Assembly: GCA_031262835.1 (NCBI GenBank)
Contig: JAISGY010000004.1
Span: 1-42,452 of the forward strand
From: Ruminococcus sp.
GTDB lineage: Bacteria; Bacillota; Clostridia; Oscillospirales; Ruminococcaceae
Length of the DNA stretch: 42,452 nucleotides
Reading direction: 5' to 3'
Below, one piece after another: positions 1-8,315 of the stretch. The position numbers and the translations under genes are program-made. Numbering within the stretch: the stretch's first letter is position 1; each line of letters opens with the position of its first letter. Under the pieces are notes generated by a model. That model was not told where the DNA came from. It made no database searches and saw nothing but the letters and a program-made list of their open reading frames with translations.

Positions 1-67
1 GCGCGGTTAGAATAGCTTATATCATAGAAAAAAACTATATAGCAAGCATAGCACAAAAACCACGTGT

Positions 68-87
68 AAAAAAGCCCCAAAAGGCTT
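68..87 (-). terminator. Intrinsic terminator downstream of the surface jellyroll gene
   Basis: Read on the minus strand there is a short AAGCC / GGCTT stem with a six-base loop, followed directly by a run of six T. It lies about 130 bases beyond the stop of the gene at 219-959 and points the right way to end that transcript. Confidence 0.6.
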
Positions 88-90
88 ACG

Positions 91-218
91 CCGAGCTTAA
101 ACCACTTGTTTTTTATCAGCCTGCGAAATTTCTCCATAAGCACCTGTTTGAATTGTCTTAAACGCAAAATCCCCTAAATCGCTTAGGGGACGCAAGGAGC
201 CGCCCGGTTGCACCCCTT
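91..218 (-). other. Non-coding block with hairpin between the jellyroll gene and its terminator
   Basis: This 3' region holds no gene I accept. It contains a perfect 8-bp hairpin at 170-190 (TCCCCTAA / TTAGGGGA, 5-base loop). It also has an open minus-strand frame that runs out of the upstream gene in another register; its codons look fairly normal but it has no start signal. It may be a dispersed repeat (see findings). Confidence 0.35.
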
Positions 219-959
219 TTATCTGTACCGTTTTGTACGTCTGTATACAAGGATTATGATGAGCCCGATTATACCTGCCGCCGCAACGCCGAGGACAGCA
301 TATATAAGCCCCGCAACCCAACCGCTCAGTACTGCGTCGTGCTGTTCCGCCGGAGCCTGAAAGTCGCCGATATTCGCGACTGTGCTGCCGTCCGGGAGGG
401 TTACGGTGATTTCGTCAAGGTAGAATGCATCGCCAGAGAAGGTGCTGTAGACGGGGGTTAAAAAGCCGAGGCGGGTGTTTTCGCAGTTATCGGGGATAAT
501 AAGCGTGATATGATTCCACTTGTCGGGGGTGAAGGTTGTTTGAGCGACGGGGAGATATAACATTCCGTCGGTGTATATTATAAACTGCGCACCGCGGGCG
601 GTTGCCGCGCCGGTGGGGAAAAGTTCTGCCGTTATTGTACAGCCTGCGAAGCTTTTTAAGCCGATGTCGGAAGCGGTTATGTATGCTCCGCCGACCTGCG
701 AGGTGTCTATATCCCCCGTGAAGCTTTCAAAAACGGCAAGCGCGCCCGCGCCCTCGAAAACTTCGGCATCTGAAACCTCATAGCCGAAACCGTTTTTTGC
801 GGCAAGCTCCGCGTTGTCGGTTTTCCACATATCCGCGCCTATGTCACTGTCGAAGGCGAAGGTTGAATCTTCCGATGCAGAGGCGGGAAAGCTTAAAACT
901 CCCGCGGCAAGAACCGCCGTGAGAAGTCCCGTTAATAAACTCCGGATAGCTTTTTTCAT
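219..959 (-). CDS. Secreted, membrane-anchored jellyroll protein (carbohydrate-binding-like)
   Basis: The 246-residue product has a Sec signal peptide (MKKAIRSLL, hydrophobic core, cleavage expected after ASA near residue 29). An extracellular domain covers about residues 30-205, then a single TM helix near 213-238 and a basic tail RRTKRYR, giving an N-out type I membrane protein. The domain is Gly/Thr-rich with alternating beta-strand character, and a WNHITLIIPD segment leads into a YLDEITV strand, as in beta-sandwich carbohydrate-binding modules. I infer this fold from pattern only. There is no LPXTG. The RBS AAGGGG lies 6 bases before the ATG, behind a consensus promoter at 1015-1043. It is divergent from the GH94 phosphorylase, which fits a role in glycan capture, but the ligand is unknown. 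Confidence 0.75.
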   Translation of the reverse strand: MKKAIRSLLTGLLTAVLAAGVLSFPASASEDSTFAFDSDIGADMWKTDNAELAAKNGFGYEVSDAEVFEGAGALAVFESFTGDIDTSQVGGAYITASDIGLKSFAGCTITAELFPTGAATARGAQFIIYTDGMLYLPVAQTTFTPDKWNHITLIIPDNCENTRLGFLTPVYSTFSGDAFYLDEITVTLPDGSTVANIGDFQAPAEQHDAVLSGWVAGLIYAVLGVAAAGIIGLIIILVYRRTKRYR

Positions 960-1014
960 AAAAACCCCTTCGCGAATGCGTAATAACTTTAGTTATTGAA
1001 ATTATGCCCTTATA

Positions 1015-1043
1015 ATTATAAACTATATTTTATAGAATGTCAA
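1015..1043 (-). promoter_or_regulatory. Sigma-A promoter for the jellyroll surface protein
   Basis: On the minus strand TTGACA (1043-1038) and TATAAT (1020-1015) are separated by exactly 17 bases. Transcription should begin near 1008, giving a leader of about 50 bases that contains a small AATAACT-type hairpin. Confidence 0.85.
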
Positions 1044-1129
1044 GTGAAAAGAGCGAAGAAATTGTTTATATTATGTAAACTTAATAAACCTAAATTATTA
1101 CAAGAACATTGTTAATAATATGTTTACAA

Positions 1130-1187
1130 GTTAAAACGATTAACAGAAAAATTAAGGCTTGTTTTTTGTTTACACATATGATAATAT
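1130..1187 (+). promoter_or_regulatory. Candidate operator and promoter for the GH94 gene
   Basis: At 1130-1144 there is an inverted repeat GTTAA-AACGA-TTAAC with a central CG, the general style of LacI/CcpA-family operators, but with three mismatches to the usual cre pattern. A weak promoter TTGTTT (1159-1164), 17 bases, TAATAT (1182-1187) follows. A strong RBS GGAGGA (1215-1220) lies 9 bases before the ATG. Sugar-responsive control is inferred. Confidence 0.4.
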
Positions 1188-1229
1188 AAATAGAGGAAAC
1201 AAAATCGCCTTTTTGGAGGAAATTTTAAT

Positions 1230-3629
1230 ATGCAATACGGACATTTTGACTTAGAAAATAAAGAATACGTCGTAGACCGCCCCGATACGCCCGCGCCTTG
1301 GTCGAATTACCTCGGCTCGCCGGAGTATGGGGCAATAATCTCTAACAACGCTGCGGGTTACAGCTTCGTTAAGTCGGGCGCGAACGGACGTCACGTTCGT
1401 TATCGGTTCAACACGGCAATTGCCCTCCCCGGACGCTATATCTACCTTCGCGACAACGATTCAAAAGACTTCTGGTCGGCTTCTTGGCAGCCGGTGGGCA
1501 AGCCGCTCGATACCTACAAATCCGAATGCCGCCACGGTACGGCTTATACCGTTATAACCTCCGACTATGCCGGCATTAAGACCGATACCGTTTATTATGT
1601 GCCCTTAGGCGCAGACTACGAAATCCGTCGGATTAAGGTTACAAACGCGTCGGACAAGCCCCGAAACCTTACTGTTACCGGCTTTATAGAGTTCACCTCC
1701 GACAACAACTATAAACAAGACCAAATCAACCTCCAATACACCCAATTTATTACTCGTACAAGCTTCGAGGGCAATAAAATCCTCCAACACATCAACGAAA
1801 ACAGCGGCAAGGACGAAACCGGCTCTAACCACCGCGAAAGGTTCTTCGGCATAGCCGGAGCGGCGGCGGACAGCTTCTGCGGCTCTCTCGATAACTTTAT
1901 CGGTCCGTATAGGGGCTACGAAAATCCGCTCGGGGTTGAGGCGGGCGAGCTTGACGGGACATTTAACTATAACTGCAATTCTTGTGGGGCACTTGCGACT
2001 AAGATTACTCTTGCGCCGGGTGAAACTAAGGCTATAACCTATGTCTTGGGGCAGAAGGATAATGACAAGGCTAACGCGATTATTGCCAAATACGAGGACG
2101 CTAATATTGTTGACACCGAAGTTGAAGCACTTAAAAAATGCTGGCACGCGAAGCTTAAAAACCTCTCTGTTAAAACCCCTAATGAGGCTTTCAACAACAT
2201 GATAAACGTATGGAACGCTTATCAGTGCTTCATTACCTTTACGTGGTCAAGAGCGGCTTCCCTTATTTATTGCGGCGAGCGGAACGGTTACGGCTACCGC
2301 GATACCGTACAGGATATTCAGGGGATTATTCACCTTGACCCAGAGCTTGCGGCGGATAAGATTCGCTTCATGATTTCGGCGCAGGTCGACAACGGCGGCG
2401 GTCTCCCCCTCGTTAAGTTCACCCACAACGCCGGGCATGAAGACACCCCCGACGACGCCTCCTACGTTAAGGAGACCGACCACCCCTCCTATCGCGCCGA
2501 CGACGCATTATGGCTTTTCCCGACGGTCAGAAAGTATATCGGCGAGACCGGGAACACCGCCTTCCTTGACGAGAAGATTGTCTACGCGAACGGCGGCGAG
2601 GACACCGTTTACGACCACCTCAAGCGCGCTATTAACTTCTCGATGGAGAGGCTTGGCGTACACAATATGCCTGCCGGGCTTCATGCGGACTGGAACGACT
2701 GCCTGAGACTTGGCAAGAAGGGCGAATCAACCTTCGTTGCGTTCCAACTTTACTACGCGTTTAGTATTATCCGCGAGTATGCGGAATTAAAAAAAGACAA
2801 GACCTATATTGAGTACCTTGACAAGGTAACAGGTCCGCTTTCGGAGGCTCTCAACAATTGTTGGAACGAAGACCGCTACATCAGAGGTATCCGCGAAGAC
2901 GGCGTAGAAGTCGGTAACAGAAACGACCCCGAAGCTTCCATGTGGCTCAACCCGCAGTCGTGGTCCGTTATATCGGGCTTCGCGGGGAAAGAGCGCGGCG
3001 AAATCGCAATGGAAAGCGTTCACAGAATCCTCAACACGCCCTATGGCGCGAAGCTTCTTGAACCGCCGTACCAAAACCACTACTTCTCCGGCGCGCTTAT
3101 GCATATCTTCAACCCCGATACGAAGGAAAACGGCGGCATCTTCTCCCAATCGCAGGGCTGGTTAATCTTAGCGGAATCGCTCCTCGGGCACGGCGACAGG
3201 GCTTTTGAATACTTCCTTGAAAGCTCCCCGGCGGCACTGAATGATCGCGCCGAAATCCGCGTAATCGAGCCGTACACCCACGGACAATTCACCGAATCGA
3301 CACGTTCGCCCTACGCGGGACGTTCACACGTGCATTGGCTCACCGGCACCGCCTCAACCGTCATGGTAGGCTGTGTAGAAGGCATCTTGGGCTTCCGCCC
3401 CGACGCGCATGGTTTAACCCTCTCTCCGGCTGTTCCCTCCGATTGGAAGGAATACACCGCAGAAAAGATATTCCGCGGCAAGGTGTTAAATATCACCTTC
3501 AAGAACCCGAACGGCAAGCCCGGCGCGAACAGTGATTCCGTTATAACCCTTAACGGCGAGAAACTCGAAGGGCTTTATATCCCGGCGGATAAGCTCCTTG
3601 ACAGCAATACAGTTGAGATGGTATTTTAA
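1230..3629 (+). CDS. GH94 disaccharide phosphorylase, probably cellobiose phosphorylase
   Basis: This cytoplasmic enzyme reversibly phosphorolyses a beta-linked disaccharide to sugar 1-phosphate plus free sugar, saving ATP during cellodextrin use. The 799 residues match the usual GH94 length (about 800). The N-terminus (YGHFDLENKEYVV, then RPDTPAPWSNYLG) is the typical beta-sandwich start. The (alpha/alpha)6 barrel carries the ADWNDC motif, with Asp490 in the position of the known catalytic acid. HWLTG and ILGFRPDAHGL near the C-terminus are family features. From memory it resembles the Ruminococcus albus-type cellobiose phosphorylase more than chitobiose or cellodextrin phosphorylases (the latter are longer). 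Substrate is therefore likely but unproven. It is monocistronic and followed by a terminator. A LacI-family regulator lies far away at 39904 and no link is evident. Confidence 0.88.
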   Translation: MQYGHFDLENKEYVVDRPDTPAPWSNYLGSPEYGAIISNNAAGYSFVKSGANGRHVRYRFNTAIALPGRYIYLRDNDSKDFWSASWQPVGKPLDTYKSECRHGTAYTVITSDYAGIKTDTVYYVPLGADYEIRRIKVTNASDKPRNLTVTGFIEFTSDNNYKQDQINLQYTQFITRTSFEGNKILQHINENSGKDETGSNHRERFFGIAGAAADSFCGSLDNFIGPYRGYENPLGVEAGELDGTFNYNCNSCGALATKITLAPGETKAITYVLGQKDNDKANAIIAKYEDANIVDTEVEALKKCWHAKLKNLSVKTPNEAFNNMINVWNAYQCFITFTWSRAASLIYCGERNGYGYRDTVQDIQGIIHLDPELAADKIRFMISAQVDNGGGLPLVKFTHNAGHEDTPDDASYVKETDHPSYRADDALWLFPTVRKYIGETGNTAFLDEKIVYANGGEDTVYDHLKRAINFSMERLGVHNMPAGLHADWNDCLRLGKKGESTFVAFQLYYAFSIIREYAELKKDKTYIEYLDKVTGPLSEALNNCWNEDRYIRGIREDGVEVGNRNDPEASMWLNPQSWSVISGFAGKERGEIAMESVHRILNTPYGAKLLEPPYQNHYFSGALMHIFNPDTKENGGIFSQSQGWLILAESLLGHGDRAFEYFLESSPAALNDRAEIRVIEPYTHGQFTESTRSPYAGRSHVHWLTGTASTVMVGCVEGILGFRPDAHGLTLSPAVPSDWKEYTAEKIFRGKVLNITFKNPNGKPGANSDSVITLNGEKLEGLYIPADKLLDSNTVEMVF

Positions 3630-3636
3630 AACAAAT

Positions 3637-3658
3637 GGGGTTGCCAAAAAGCAACCCC
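3637..3658 (-). terminator. Hairpin that may terminate the minus-strand yerC-methyltransferase unit
   Basis: An 8-bp stem GGGGTTGC / GCAACCCC has a six-base loop. On the minus strand it is followed by ATTTGTTTT, so it can act against transcripts arriving from 3690. Together with the next hairpin it separates two convergent units. Confidence 0.5.
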
Positions 3659-3659
3659 T

Positions 3660-3690
3660 CGGCAGGCGGGGAAACCGTCTGCCGATTTTT
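3660..3690 (+). terminator. Intrinsic terminator of the GH94 gene
   Basis: A 10-bp GC-rich stem (CGGCAGGCGG with CCGTCTGCCG, one G-U pair, five-base loop) is followed by ATTTTTTATT. Confidence 0.8.
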
Positions 3691-4073
3691 TATTGTACAC
3701 CTGCAATACCACCGATTACCGACGCGAGCAAGATAACGGTTGACTTTGACAGCAGTCCGCCAATCGTAAATGTCGAAGAAGTCAGGAGCGTAACCGCCAA
3801 AACGACTATTATAACGGCGGCGGCGAATTTAAGCCCCAAGACTATGCCGCCTTTTTTCTGCTTTTTTGAAAGGGCTCTTGCCCCCGCGAAACAGGCGGCG
3901 GCAAGTATTACGTTCGCAACAAGGACAAAGACGGTCGGGGGCGGCTGGAGTTTATATATTAAAAACGAAAAAACAAGCGTCAGGACCGCCGCTATCCCCA
4001 AGAACGTCAAGACGGATATAACGACAGACCCTGCGCGCCTGTACTGTATTCTCTCTTTTTCTGTAGTCCTCAC
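3690..4073 (-). CDS. Small four-TM membrane protein (TIGR04086/YrzE-like)
   Basis: The 127-residue product has a basic N-terminal tail and four predicted TM helices at about 13-38, 46-66, 75-99 and 104-125. A KKQKKG loop sits between helices 2 and 3. Size, helix number and Gly-rich last helix resemble the small Firmicute membrane family TIGR04086, which has no known function; I make that link from memory and it is tentative. It lies 22 bases after the methyltransferase on the same strand, so it is probably the last gene of the yerC-methyltransferase unit. Confidence 0.7.
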   Translation of the reverse strand: MRTTEKERIQYRRAGSVVISVLTFLGIAAVLTLVFSFLIYKLQPPPTVFVLVANVILAAACFAGARALSKKQKKGGIVLGLKFAAAVIIVVLAVTLLTSSTFTIGGLLSKSTVILLASVIGGIAGVQ

Positions 4074-4095
4074 TTCGCAATCACCTCAAGAAAGG

Positions 4096-4827
4096 TTATG
4101 CTTTTTTTGCGGAAAATAGAAGCCTTTCTGTCTTTTCATGCGGCTTGCCTCCGGTGTCAAAATCAAAAGTTTCTACCGTAAAGCCGCAATCCGTAAGGAG
4201 CTTTTTTATAGCTTCCGGGGGGAAAGCCGTTTCGGTAATTGTTTCGCAAAACCGCCGGTACATTTCGCCGGTCTTTTCAAATACGTTAATATTCATCGTT
4301 ACTTCAGAGCCTTCGCAATCGTTCTCCCAACTGCAAAAAAAGTCTTCGTAATCAAAGTTAAAAATGTTTGAGCCCAAAATTTCACGATGCTTATAAACGG
4401 TATTATAGTCGAACAAGAACACGCCGCCCGGCTCGGTAAAGAGGGCGACTCTCTCAAAGCAGCTGCGGAGGTCGGGGAGGGTGTAAAGATGGTTTAAAAC
4501 GTCAAAAGCGGCAACGGTGATGTTAACCGTGCCGTAGAGGTCGAGTTTTCTTATATCCTGCCTGATAAAGCGAATATCTTGCCCCTCTGCCTTGCCTGCG
4601 GCTATAGATAGCATCTCTTCGGATGCATCAACTCCGATAACGTCAAAGCCTTCCGCAGCGAACCGCTTCGACAGTTCCCCCGTCCCGCAGCCCAAGTCAA
4701 GGAGGATACCGCCCTTATCGCTTAACAGGTCTCTGTAACGCCCGTAAACCCCGTCGTAATCGGCGTTGTCAAGCATTATCCGCTCGTAAACAGGCGCGAA
4801 ACTTCGGTACGAGTTATTTCTTTTCAA
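4096..4827 (-). CDS. Class I SAM-dependent methyltransferase
   Basis: The 243-residue product has motif I LDLGCGTGE at 43-51, an acidic residue ending beta-2 (VIGVDASEEML), and AAFDVLNHL and GGVFLFDYN segments typical of the Rossmann methyltransferase core. The C-terminal third has the beta-rich substrate region ending LLFSAKKA seen in many Firmicute small-molecule or protein methyltransferases. The substrate cannot be told. The start is TTG at 4827, inside the last codons of the yerC-like gene (14-base overlap), so the two are translationally coupled. Confidence 0.85.
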   Translation of the reverse strand: MKRNNSYRSFAPVYERIMLDNADYDGVYGRYRDLLSDKGGILLDLGCGTGELSKRFAAEGFDVIGVDASEEMLSIAAGKAEGQDIRFIRQDIRKLDLYGTVNITVAAFDVLNHLYTLPDLRSCFERVALFTEPGGVFLFDYNTVYKHREILGSNIFNFDYEDFFCSWENDCEGSEVTMNINVFEKTGEMYRRFCETITETAFPPEAIKKLLTDCGFTVETFDFDTGGKPHEKTERLLFSAKKA

Positions 4828-5101
4828 GGCGTTTAAAAATGCGGTCGTACGCTTCGGAGTTGTCCATGGAGCGTTTTACGCGGCTTATTGTGGCGGTTGA
4901 GGCGGTTGTTTTTGCGACGATGTTGAGGTAAACCTCGTTTTCGGATAGCATCTTTGCTACGGCGAGACGCTGGGAAATTGTGTTGATTTCAAGGGGGGTA
5001 CAGACCGCCTCGAAGAAATCCGCCGCTTCCTTTGTGTCCTTTAGGGTTAAAATTGCCTTGTAAAAATATTCGGTTTCATCGCTGTTAATCGCATTTTTCA
5101 T
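4814..5101 (-). CDS. yerC: YerC/YecD-family TrpR-like DNA-binding protein
   Basis: The 95-residue, all-helical product matches the Firmicute YerC/YecD branch of the Trp-repressor fold. It has ILTLKDTKEAADFFEAVCTP, a PLEINTISQRLAVAKML dimer segment and a helix-turn-helix around IVAKTTASTATISRVKRS. Unlike TrpR, these proteins are not tied to tryptophan operons, and nothing here suggests amino acid control. Length is normal (about 95-105). It is the first gene of the three-gene minus-strand unit and is divergent from the DtxR-like gene, with only 53 bases between the two starts. No clear minus-strand promoter or strong RBS is visible there. Confidence 0.85.
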   Translation of the reverse strand: MKNAINSDETEYFYKAILTLKDTKEAADFFEAVCTPLEINTISQRLAVAKMLSENEVYLNIVAKTTASTATISRVKRSMDNSEAYDRIFKRLEKK

Positions 5102-5107
5102 AAGCTC

Positions 5108-5136
5108 TTGACAATATTCCTTAAATATAGTATAAT
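5108..5136 (+). promoter_or_regulatory. Consensus sigma-A promoter for the DtxR-like regulator
   Basis: TTGACA (5108-5113), 17 bases, TATAAT (5131-5136) is a perfect consensus promoter. The start point should be near 5143, which puts the RBS AGAGGTGA (5142-5149) at the very 5' end of the mRNA. Confidence 0.88.
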
Positions 5137-5154
5137 TGCATAGAGGTGAGATTG

Positions 5155-5544
5155 GTGGAAAATATTCACGAATCCGGCGAGGATTATATTGAAGCGATAC
5201 TTAGGATAAAGGAGCGCAAAGGGCGCAATGGGAATGTACGGGCGGTCGATATTGCCGAAGCTCTCGGCGTGTCGAAGCCGAGCGTTTCAAGGGCGGTAAA
5301 GCTTCTTTCCGCGAAGGGCTTTATAAATGTAACTCCCGACGGAATTACCCTCACCGATGCGGGGCAAAAATACGCCGAAGCTGTTTTTGACCGGCACAAG
5401 ATTATACGGCATTTTTTCACCGACATTCTGTCCGTAAATCCCGAAACCGCCGAAGAGGACGCTTGCCGGGTTGAACACGCGCTTTCGGAGGAAACGTATC
5501 GAAGACTCAAGGAGTTCGTCCTTAAAACTAACGCCGCTTCTTAA
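5155..5544 (+). CDS. DtxR/MntR-family metal-dependent repressor
   Basis: This predicted metal-sensing transcription factor has 129 residues from the chosen GTG at 5155. That start sits 8 bases after the GAGG core; a GTG at 5146 would overlap the RBS. A winged HTH covers about 27-50 ([21 protein letters not shown]), followed by the dimerisation domain. There is no SH3-like third domain, so overall size is MntR-like. Candidate metal ligands are Asp10, Glu13, His81, Cys104, Glu107 and His108. The ACRVEH string with Cys is DtxR (iron)-like, whereas Asp10 is MntR (manganese)-like, so the metal cannot be assigned. No transporter gene is adjacent. The 3' end overlaps the convergent gene at 5528 by 17 bases. 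Confidence 0.85.
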   Translation: MENIHESGEDYIEAILRIKERKGRNGNVRAVDIAEALGVSKPSVSRAVKLLSAKGFINVTPDGITLTDAGQKYAEAVFDRHKIIRHFFTDILSVNPETAEEDACRVEHALSEETYRRLKEFVLKTNAAS

Positions 5545-7285
5545 GGAGCTCCTTGACGGAAAAGCTGAAAATACGGACGCCGAAGCTTGCAAGAAGTGTT
5601 AAAACCACACAGACGTAGAAGACAATCTGTCCCGCATCGGGGGCGTTAGAGAGCCCCAATATTACGAACAAGAGCCCCAAGAGGATGAAAAACGGTGTTA
5701 TTAACATCTGTAGGAATCTTACGGGGATAAAGCCCGCCGCACCGAATACTATTGCCGTGCGGAATAAAAACGCAAGGGATTCATTGTCCTTTTCAAAGAA
5801 TATTATCCCGATTATTGCCGCAATTATCGTTAAAGCATTCGACGAATAGAGGATAATCCGCCCCGTTAAAATCTTTTTCGCAAGCTTTTTTTCCGCCTCA
5901 TCCATGGTCATACGCTCTGTGCGGATTTTTCCGCCGTCGGAGCTGTCCTCGGAGAGAACGTTCATCGCCGCCGCCTGTTGTTTCCGCATAAGGGAGATGT
6001 CGTCGTCGGAACGCTTGTTCTTGCCCGAAACGCGCACGCCGTCGGAGGTGTATTCGTCGCCGAGTTCGCCCAAGACGGGGAGTGAGTTCGTCTGTTGTTC
6101 AAATAAAACGTCGTCGTTAAGGTCGTGACGGCTTATAATCTTCTTAACCGGGCGCGGGGGGGTGTAGGTTAAGGGGGGTTCTTTTATTTTTGCGGATTCG
6201 TCTTTAAGAAGCGCGTTGTCCTTCTCCGTCTCAACCTTTACGCCCGCGAATTCGTCGGGTGTCTTCGGGCGCGACTCTGTTACCGCCTCGAAGCGGAGTC
6301 CGAGTGCCTCGCGCTCTTCGCGCTCTTTTACAAGGTTTTCCTGCTCGGTCTGCCCCGCAAGCTCCGCCTCAACAGCCGCCGCAATCTTCGCAAGGTCTGC
6401 CGATGCGGCTGCTACCGCCGCTGCTTTCGCCGCGGTTGCGGGCTCCGGCTCCGGCTCGGGTTCGGGTTCCGGCTCGGGCTCGGGCTCCGGTTCCGACTCA
6501 GGCTCGGGTTCGGGCTCGGGTTCGGGTTCCGGTTCCGGCTCCGGCTCTTTATTAATCATGCCCTCAAAGGCAGAAAGGTCGTCCTCGGGGGGGATAAATT
6601 TCGGGACGGGAGCTTCACCGTCGAAGGTGATGTTTCGTCCGAATTCGGCGAGAGCTTCTTCGTCTAAAACGTCGTTGGCAATCGACGCGAAGTCAAGATG
6701 AACAGCGGGCTCTTCCGGTTCTTCTTCCTCTGCGTATGCGTTATATGAAGGAATATACGCCGAGTAGTCTTCTTCCTCGTTCTTTTCTATCGCGAAATCT
6801 TCGATTGAAAAGTCGGAAAGGTCGTCCGATTCTATAACATTCTCGTCTGAATCGGTTGCGTTTTCTATATCCTCTTTTGAGAGTATGTATTTTGAAAAAT
6901 CGGCATCTTCGGGTTCAATATCGGCGTAGACCGGGGCTTGCGCCTCAAACGGTATTACAACCGTCTCCTCCTCTTCCTCGCGTTTGGGCGGAGAAGTAAA
7001 AAACTCAAGCTCGGGGATAATTATATCCGAAATGTCGTCGTAAGGAATTGCAAGGTCGTCCGTGCTTGCAGCACTTCTTTCTTCCTTAGCGGCGGCGTCA
7101 AGTGCAGCACGAACAGCGGCAGAGCCGCCCTGCCTTCTTGCCATAGACACACCCTCAGCCGACGGTTCGGTTTTCGCCTTTTTTACGGCATCTAAAGTAC
7201 CATGCTTTTCAAGGTCGCGCTCGAAACGCGATTTTTTACGGCTGTTATCCGATTCCGATTCGGGGAATAAATAATCTTCGTCCAT
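5528..7285 (-). CDS. Acidic, Glu-Pro-repeat protein with four C-terminal TM helices
   Basis: I do not recognise a named family. The 585-residue product has a long charged, probably disordered N-terminal region of about 460 residues that is rich in Asp/Glu. It includes about 37 residues of almost pure Glu-Pro dipeptides (about 246-282), then an Ala-rich segment. The last 120 residues hold four TM helices ([63 protein letters not shown]) and end KKRR. The tail would face the cytoplasm and could reach far from the membrane. It is 35 bases downstream of the bactofilin gene in a three-gene operon, so a role in anchoring or spacing the bactofilin scaffold is an attractive inference, not shown. Confidence 0.8.
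   Translation of the reverse strand: MDEDYLFPESESDNSRKKSRFERDLEKHGTLDAVKKAKTEPSAEGVSMARRQGGSAAVRAALDAAAKEERSAASTDDLAIPYDDISDIIIPELEFFTSPPKREEEEETVVIPFEAQAPVYADIEPEDADFSKYILSKEDIENATDSDENVIESDDLSDFSIEDFAIEKNEEEDYSAYIPSYNAYAEEEEPEEPAVHLDFASIANDVLDEEALAEFGRNITFDGEAPVPKFIPPEDDLSAFEGMINKEPEPEPEPEPEPEPEPESEPEPEPEPEPEPEPEPEPATAAKAAAVAAASADLAKIAAAVEAELAGQTEQENLVKEREEREALGLRFEAVTESRPKTPDEFAGVKVETEKDNALLKDESAKIKEPPLTYTPPRPVKKIISRHDLNDDVLFEQQTNSLPVLGELGDEYTSDGVRVSGKNKRSDDDISLMRKQQAAAMNVLSEDSSDGGKIRTERMTMDEAEKKLAKKILTGRIILYSSNALTIIAAIIGIIFFEKDNESLAFLFRTAIVFGAAGFIPVRFLQMLITPFFILLGLLFVILGLSNAPDAGQIVFYVCVVLTLLASFGVRIFSFSVKELLKKRR
6441..6546 (-). repeat. Low-complexity Glu-Pro-coding hexanucleotide repeat
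   Basis: Repeated units of the type GGCTCC / GGGTTC / GGCTCG (plus strand) encode alternating Glu-Pro inside the gene at 5528-7285. Such tracts usually change length by slippage in steps of six bases, which keeps the frame. Confidence 0.85.
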
Positions 7286-7320
7286 ATTAACTCCAAAAAG
7301 GGTGTTGCCCTATTCTTGTA

Positions 7321-8280
7321 CTATTCCTGTTCAATAGCCACAGACTCGGGGAAGACGTTTTGGGTGTTGTCGCGGAAGGCGGTTGTGTTGACGTAACCTT
7401 GGATATTCGCGCCGTCGATTACCGTAATTGTCGCGGCGGAGATGTTGCCTAAGATGTAGGATTCGGACTTGAATTCAGCCTTTCCGCTTATATCGACATT
7501 GCCTTTTATCTTGCCGTTGATGTTGACGTAACCGGCGGAAATATCGCCTAAGAGAAGGCTGTCGCGGTCGAGCTGGACCTGTCCTTTCGAGACGACGTTG
7601 CCCTGCATTGACGCTCCCATAAGGTTTGAATTGTTACATTCAATATTCCCGACAACCCGCCCGGACATTGTTATATCCTTCGTTATCTTAACATCGCCCT
7701 TAACGCTCCCCTCAATAGATACGTTCGCGAAGGCGCGTATATTACCGTCAATAACGGTGTTGCGGGAGATTATTGTTGTTTCTTCGGCTTCAAAGCGGTC
7801 GGGAATAGGGGTGTTAAGCCCGGAGTATGCACCATAACCCGGGGTTCTTTCGCGCCCCGCAGTATAAGGGCTTCCCACGCCGGCTTGGCTGTAGCTGCTT
7901 GCCTGACTGTACGCGGCGTTTGCACCCGGGGTTCGCCCTGCCGAGCCGTAGTCGGGTTCGTCGTAAGCGCGCCTGCCGCTTCCTAAAAGCGCGTCAACGG
8001 CAGAGCCCTTGGGGTAAACGGGTTCTTCGCCCCCTTGCTCACCCGTCTTGACGCTTCGCAACAGCGCGTCTGCATCGGTTACGCGGGGGACGTTGCCGGG
8101 GGTTAACCCCTTATCGTCAACTTCCGGAACGGGGGTGGCTTTCGGGATAACGGGAGCAGCGGTTTCTGCCGCTTCCTTTTCCTTAACGAATTTCTCGAGC
8201 TCGGGCGAAGGAGCAGCGACTGCGCCGTCCTTACGGAGGATTTCCTTTATCGCCTGATTAAAGTTATCTTTAAGACTCAT
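7321..8280 (-). CDS. Bactofilin (polymer-forming cytoskeletal protein)
   Basis: The 319-residue product has a long, low-complexity N-terminal half (about 1-165; Pro/Ala/Gly/Tyr-rich). A bactofilin right-handed beta-helix follows at about 168-305, visible as repeated hydrophobic-Gly strands: NTVIDGNIRAFANVSIEG, KGDVKITKDITMSGRVVGNI, LLLGDISAGYVNINGKIKGN. Bactofilins polymerise without nucleotide and form membrane-associated scaffolds that localise cell-wall enzymes. The usual core is 110-150 residues, so this is a long-tailed member. The gene lies between a polysaccharide deacetylase and a TM protein with an extended acidic tail, a context consistent with cell shape or envelope modification. 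It is probably read from the promoter at 9481-9509. Confidence 0.92.
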   Translation of the reverse strand: MSLKDNFNQAIKEILRKDGAVAAPSPELEKFVKEKEAAETAAPVIPKATPVPEVDDKGLTPGNVPRVTDADALLRSVKTGEQGGEEPVYPKGSAVDALLGSGRRAYDEPDYGSAGRTPGANAAYSQASSYSQAGVGSPYTAGRERTPGYGAYSGLNTPIPDRFEAEETTIISRNTVIDGNIRAFANVSIEGSVKGDVKITKDITMSGRVVGNIECNNSNLMGASMQGNVVSKGQVQLDRDSLLLGDISAGYVNINGKIKGNVDISGKAEFKSESYILGNISAATITVIDGANIQGYVNTTAFRDNTQNVFPESVAIEQE

Positions 8281-8315
8281 GATTATTTACACCCAATCCG
8301 TTTTTTTAGTATTCT

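Noticed and set aside
97..321. Minus-strand frame of 74 codons overlapping the 3' end of the jellyroll gene
   Set aside because: No RBS, it begins inside the TM-coding part of a gene with a clear signal peptide, and its first half is a Cys/Arg-rich shadow. The second half is noted only as a possible repeat.
1605..2147. Long minus-strand frame inside the GH94 gene
   Set aside because: It lies antisense to a complete, strongly conserved enzyme, and its residues reflect the codon bias of the real strand.
3598..4119. Plus-strand frame across the GH94 terminator and small membrane gene
   Set aside because: It crosses an intrinsic terminator and is antisense to a protein with four clear TM helices.
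6216..6701. Plus-strand Ser-Gly repeat frame opposite the Glu-Pro repeat
   Set aside because: It is the antisense reading of the Glu-Pro hexamers and has no start signal; the minus-strand gene has TM helices and operon context.
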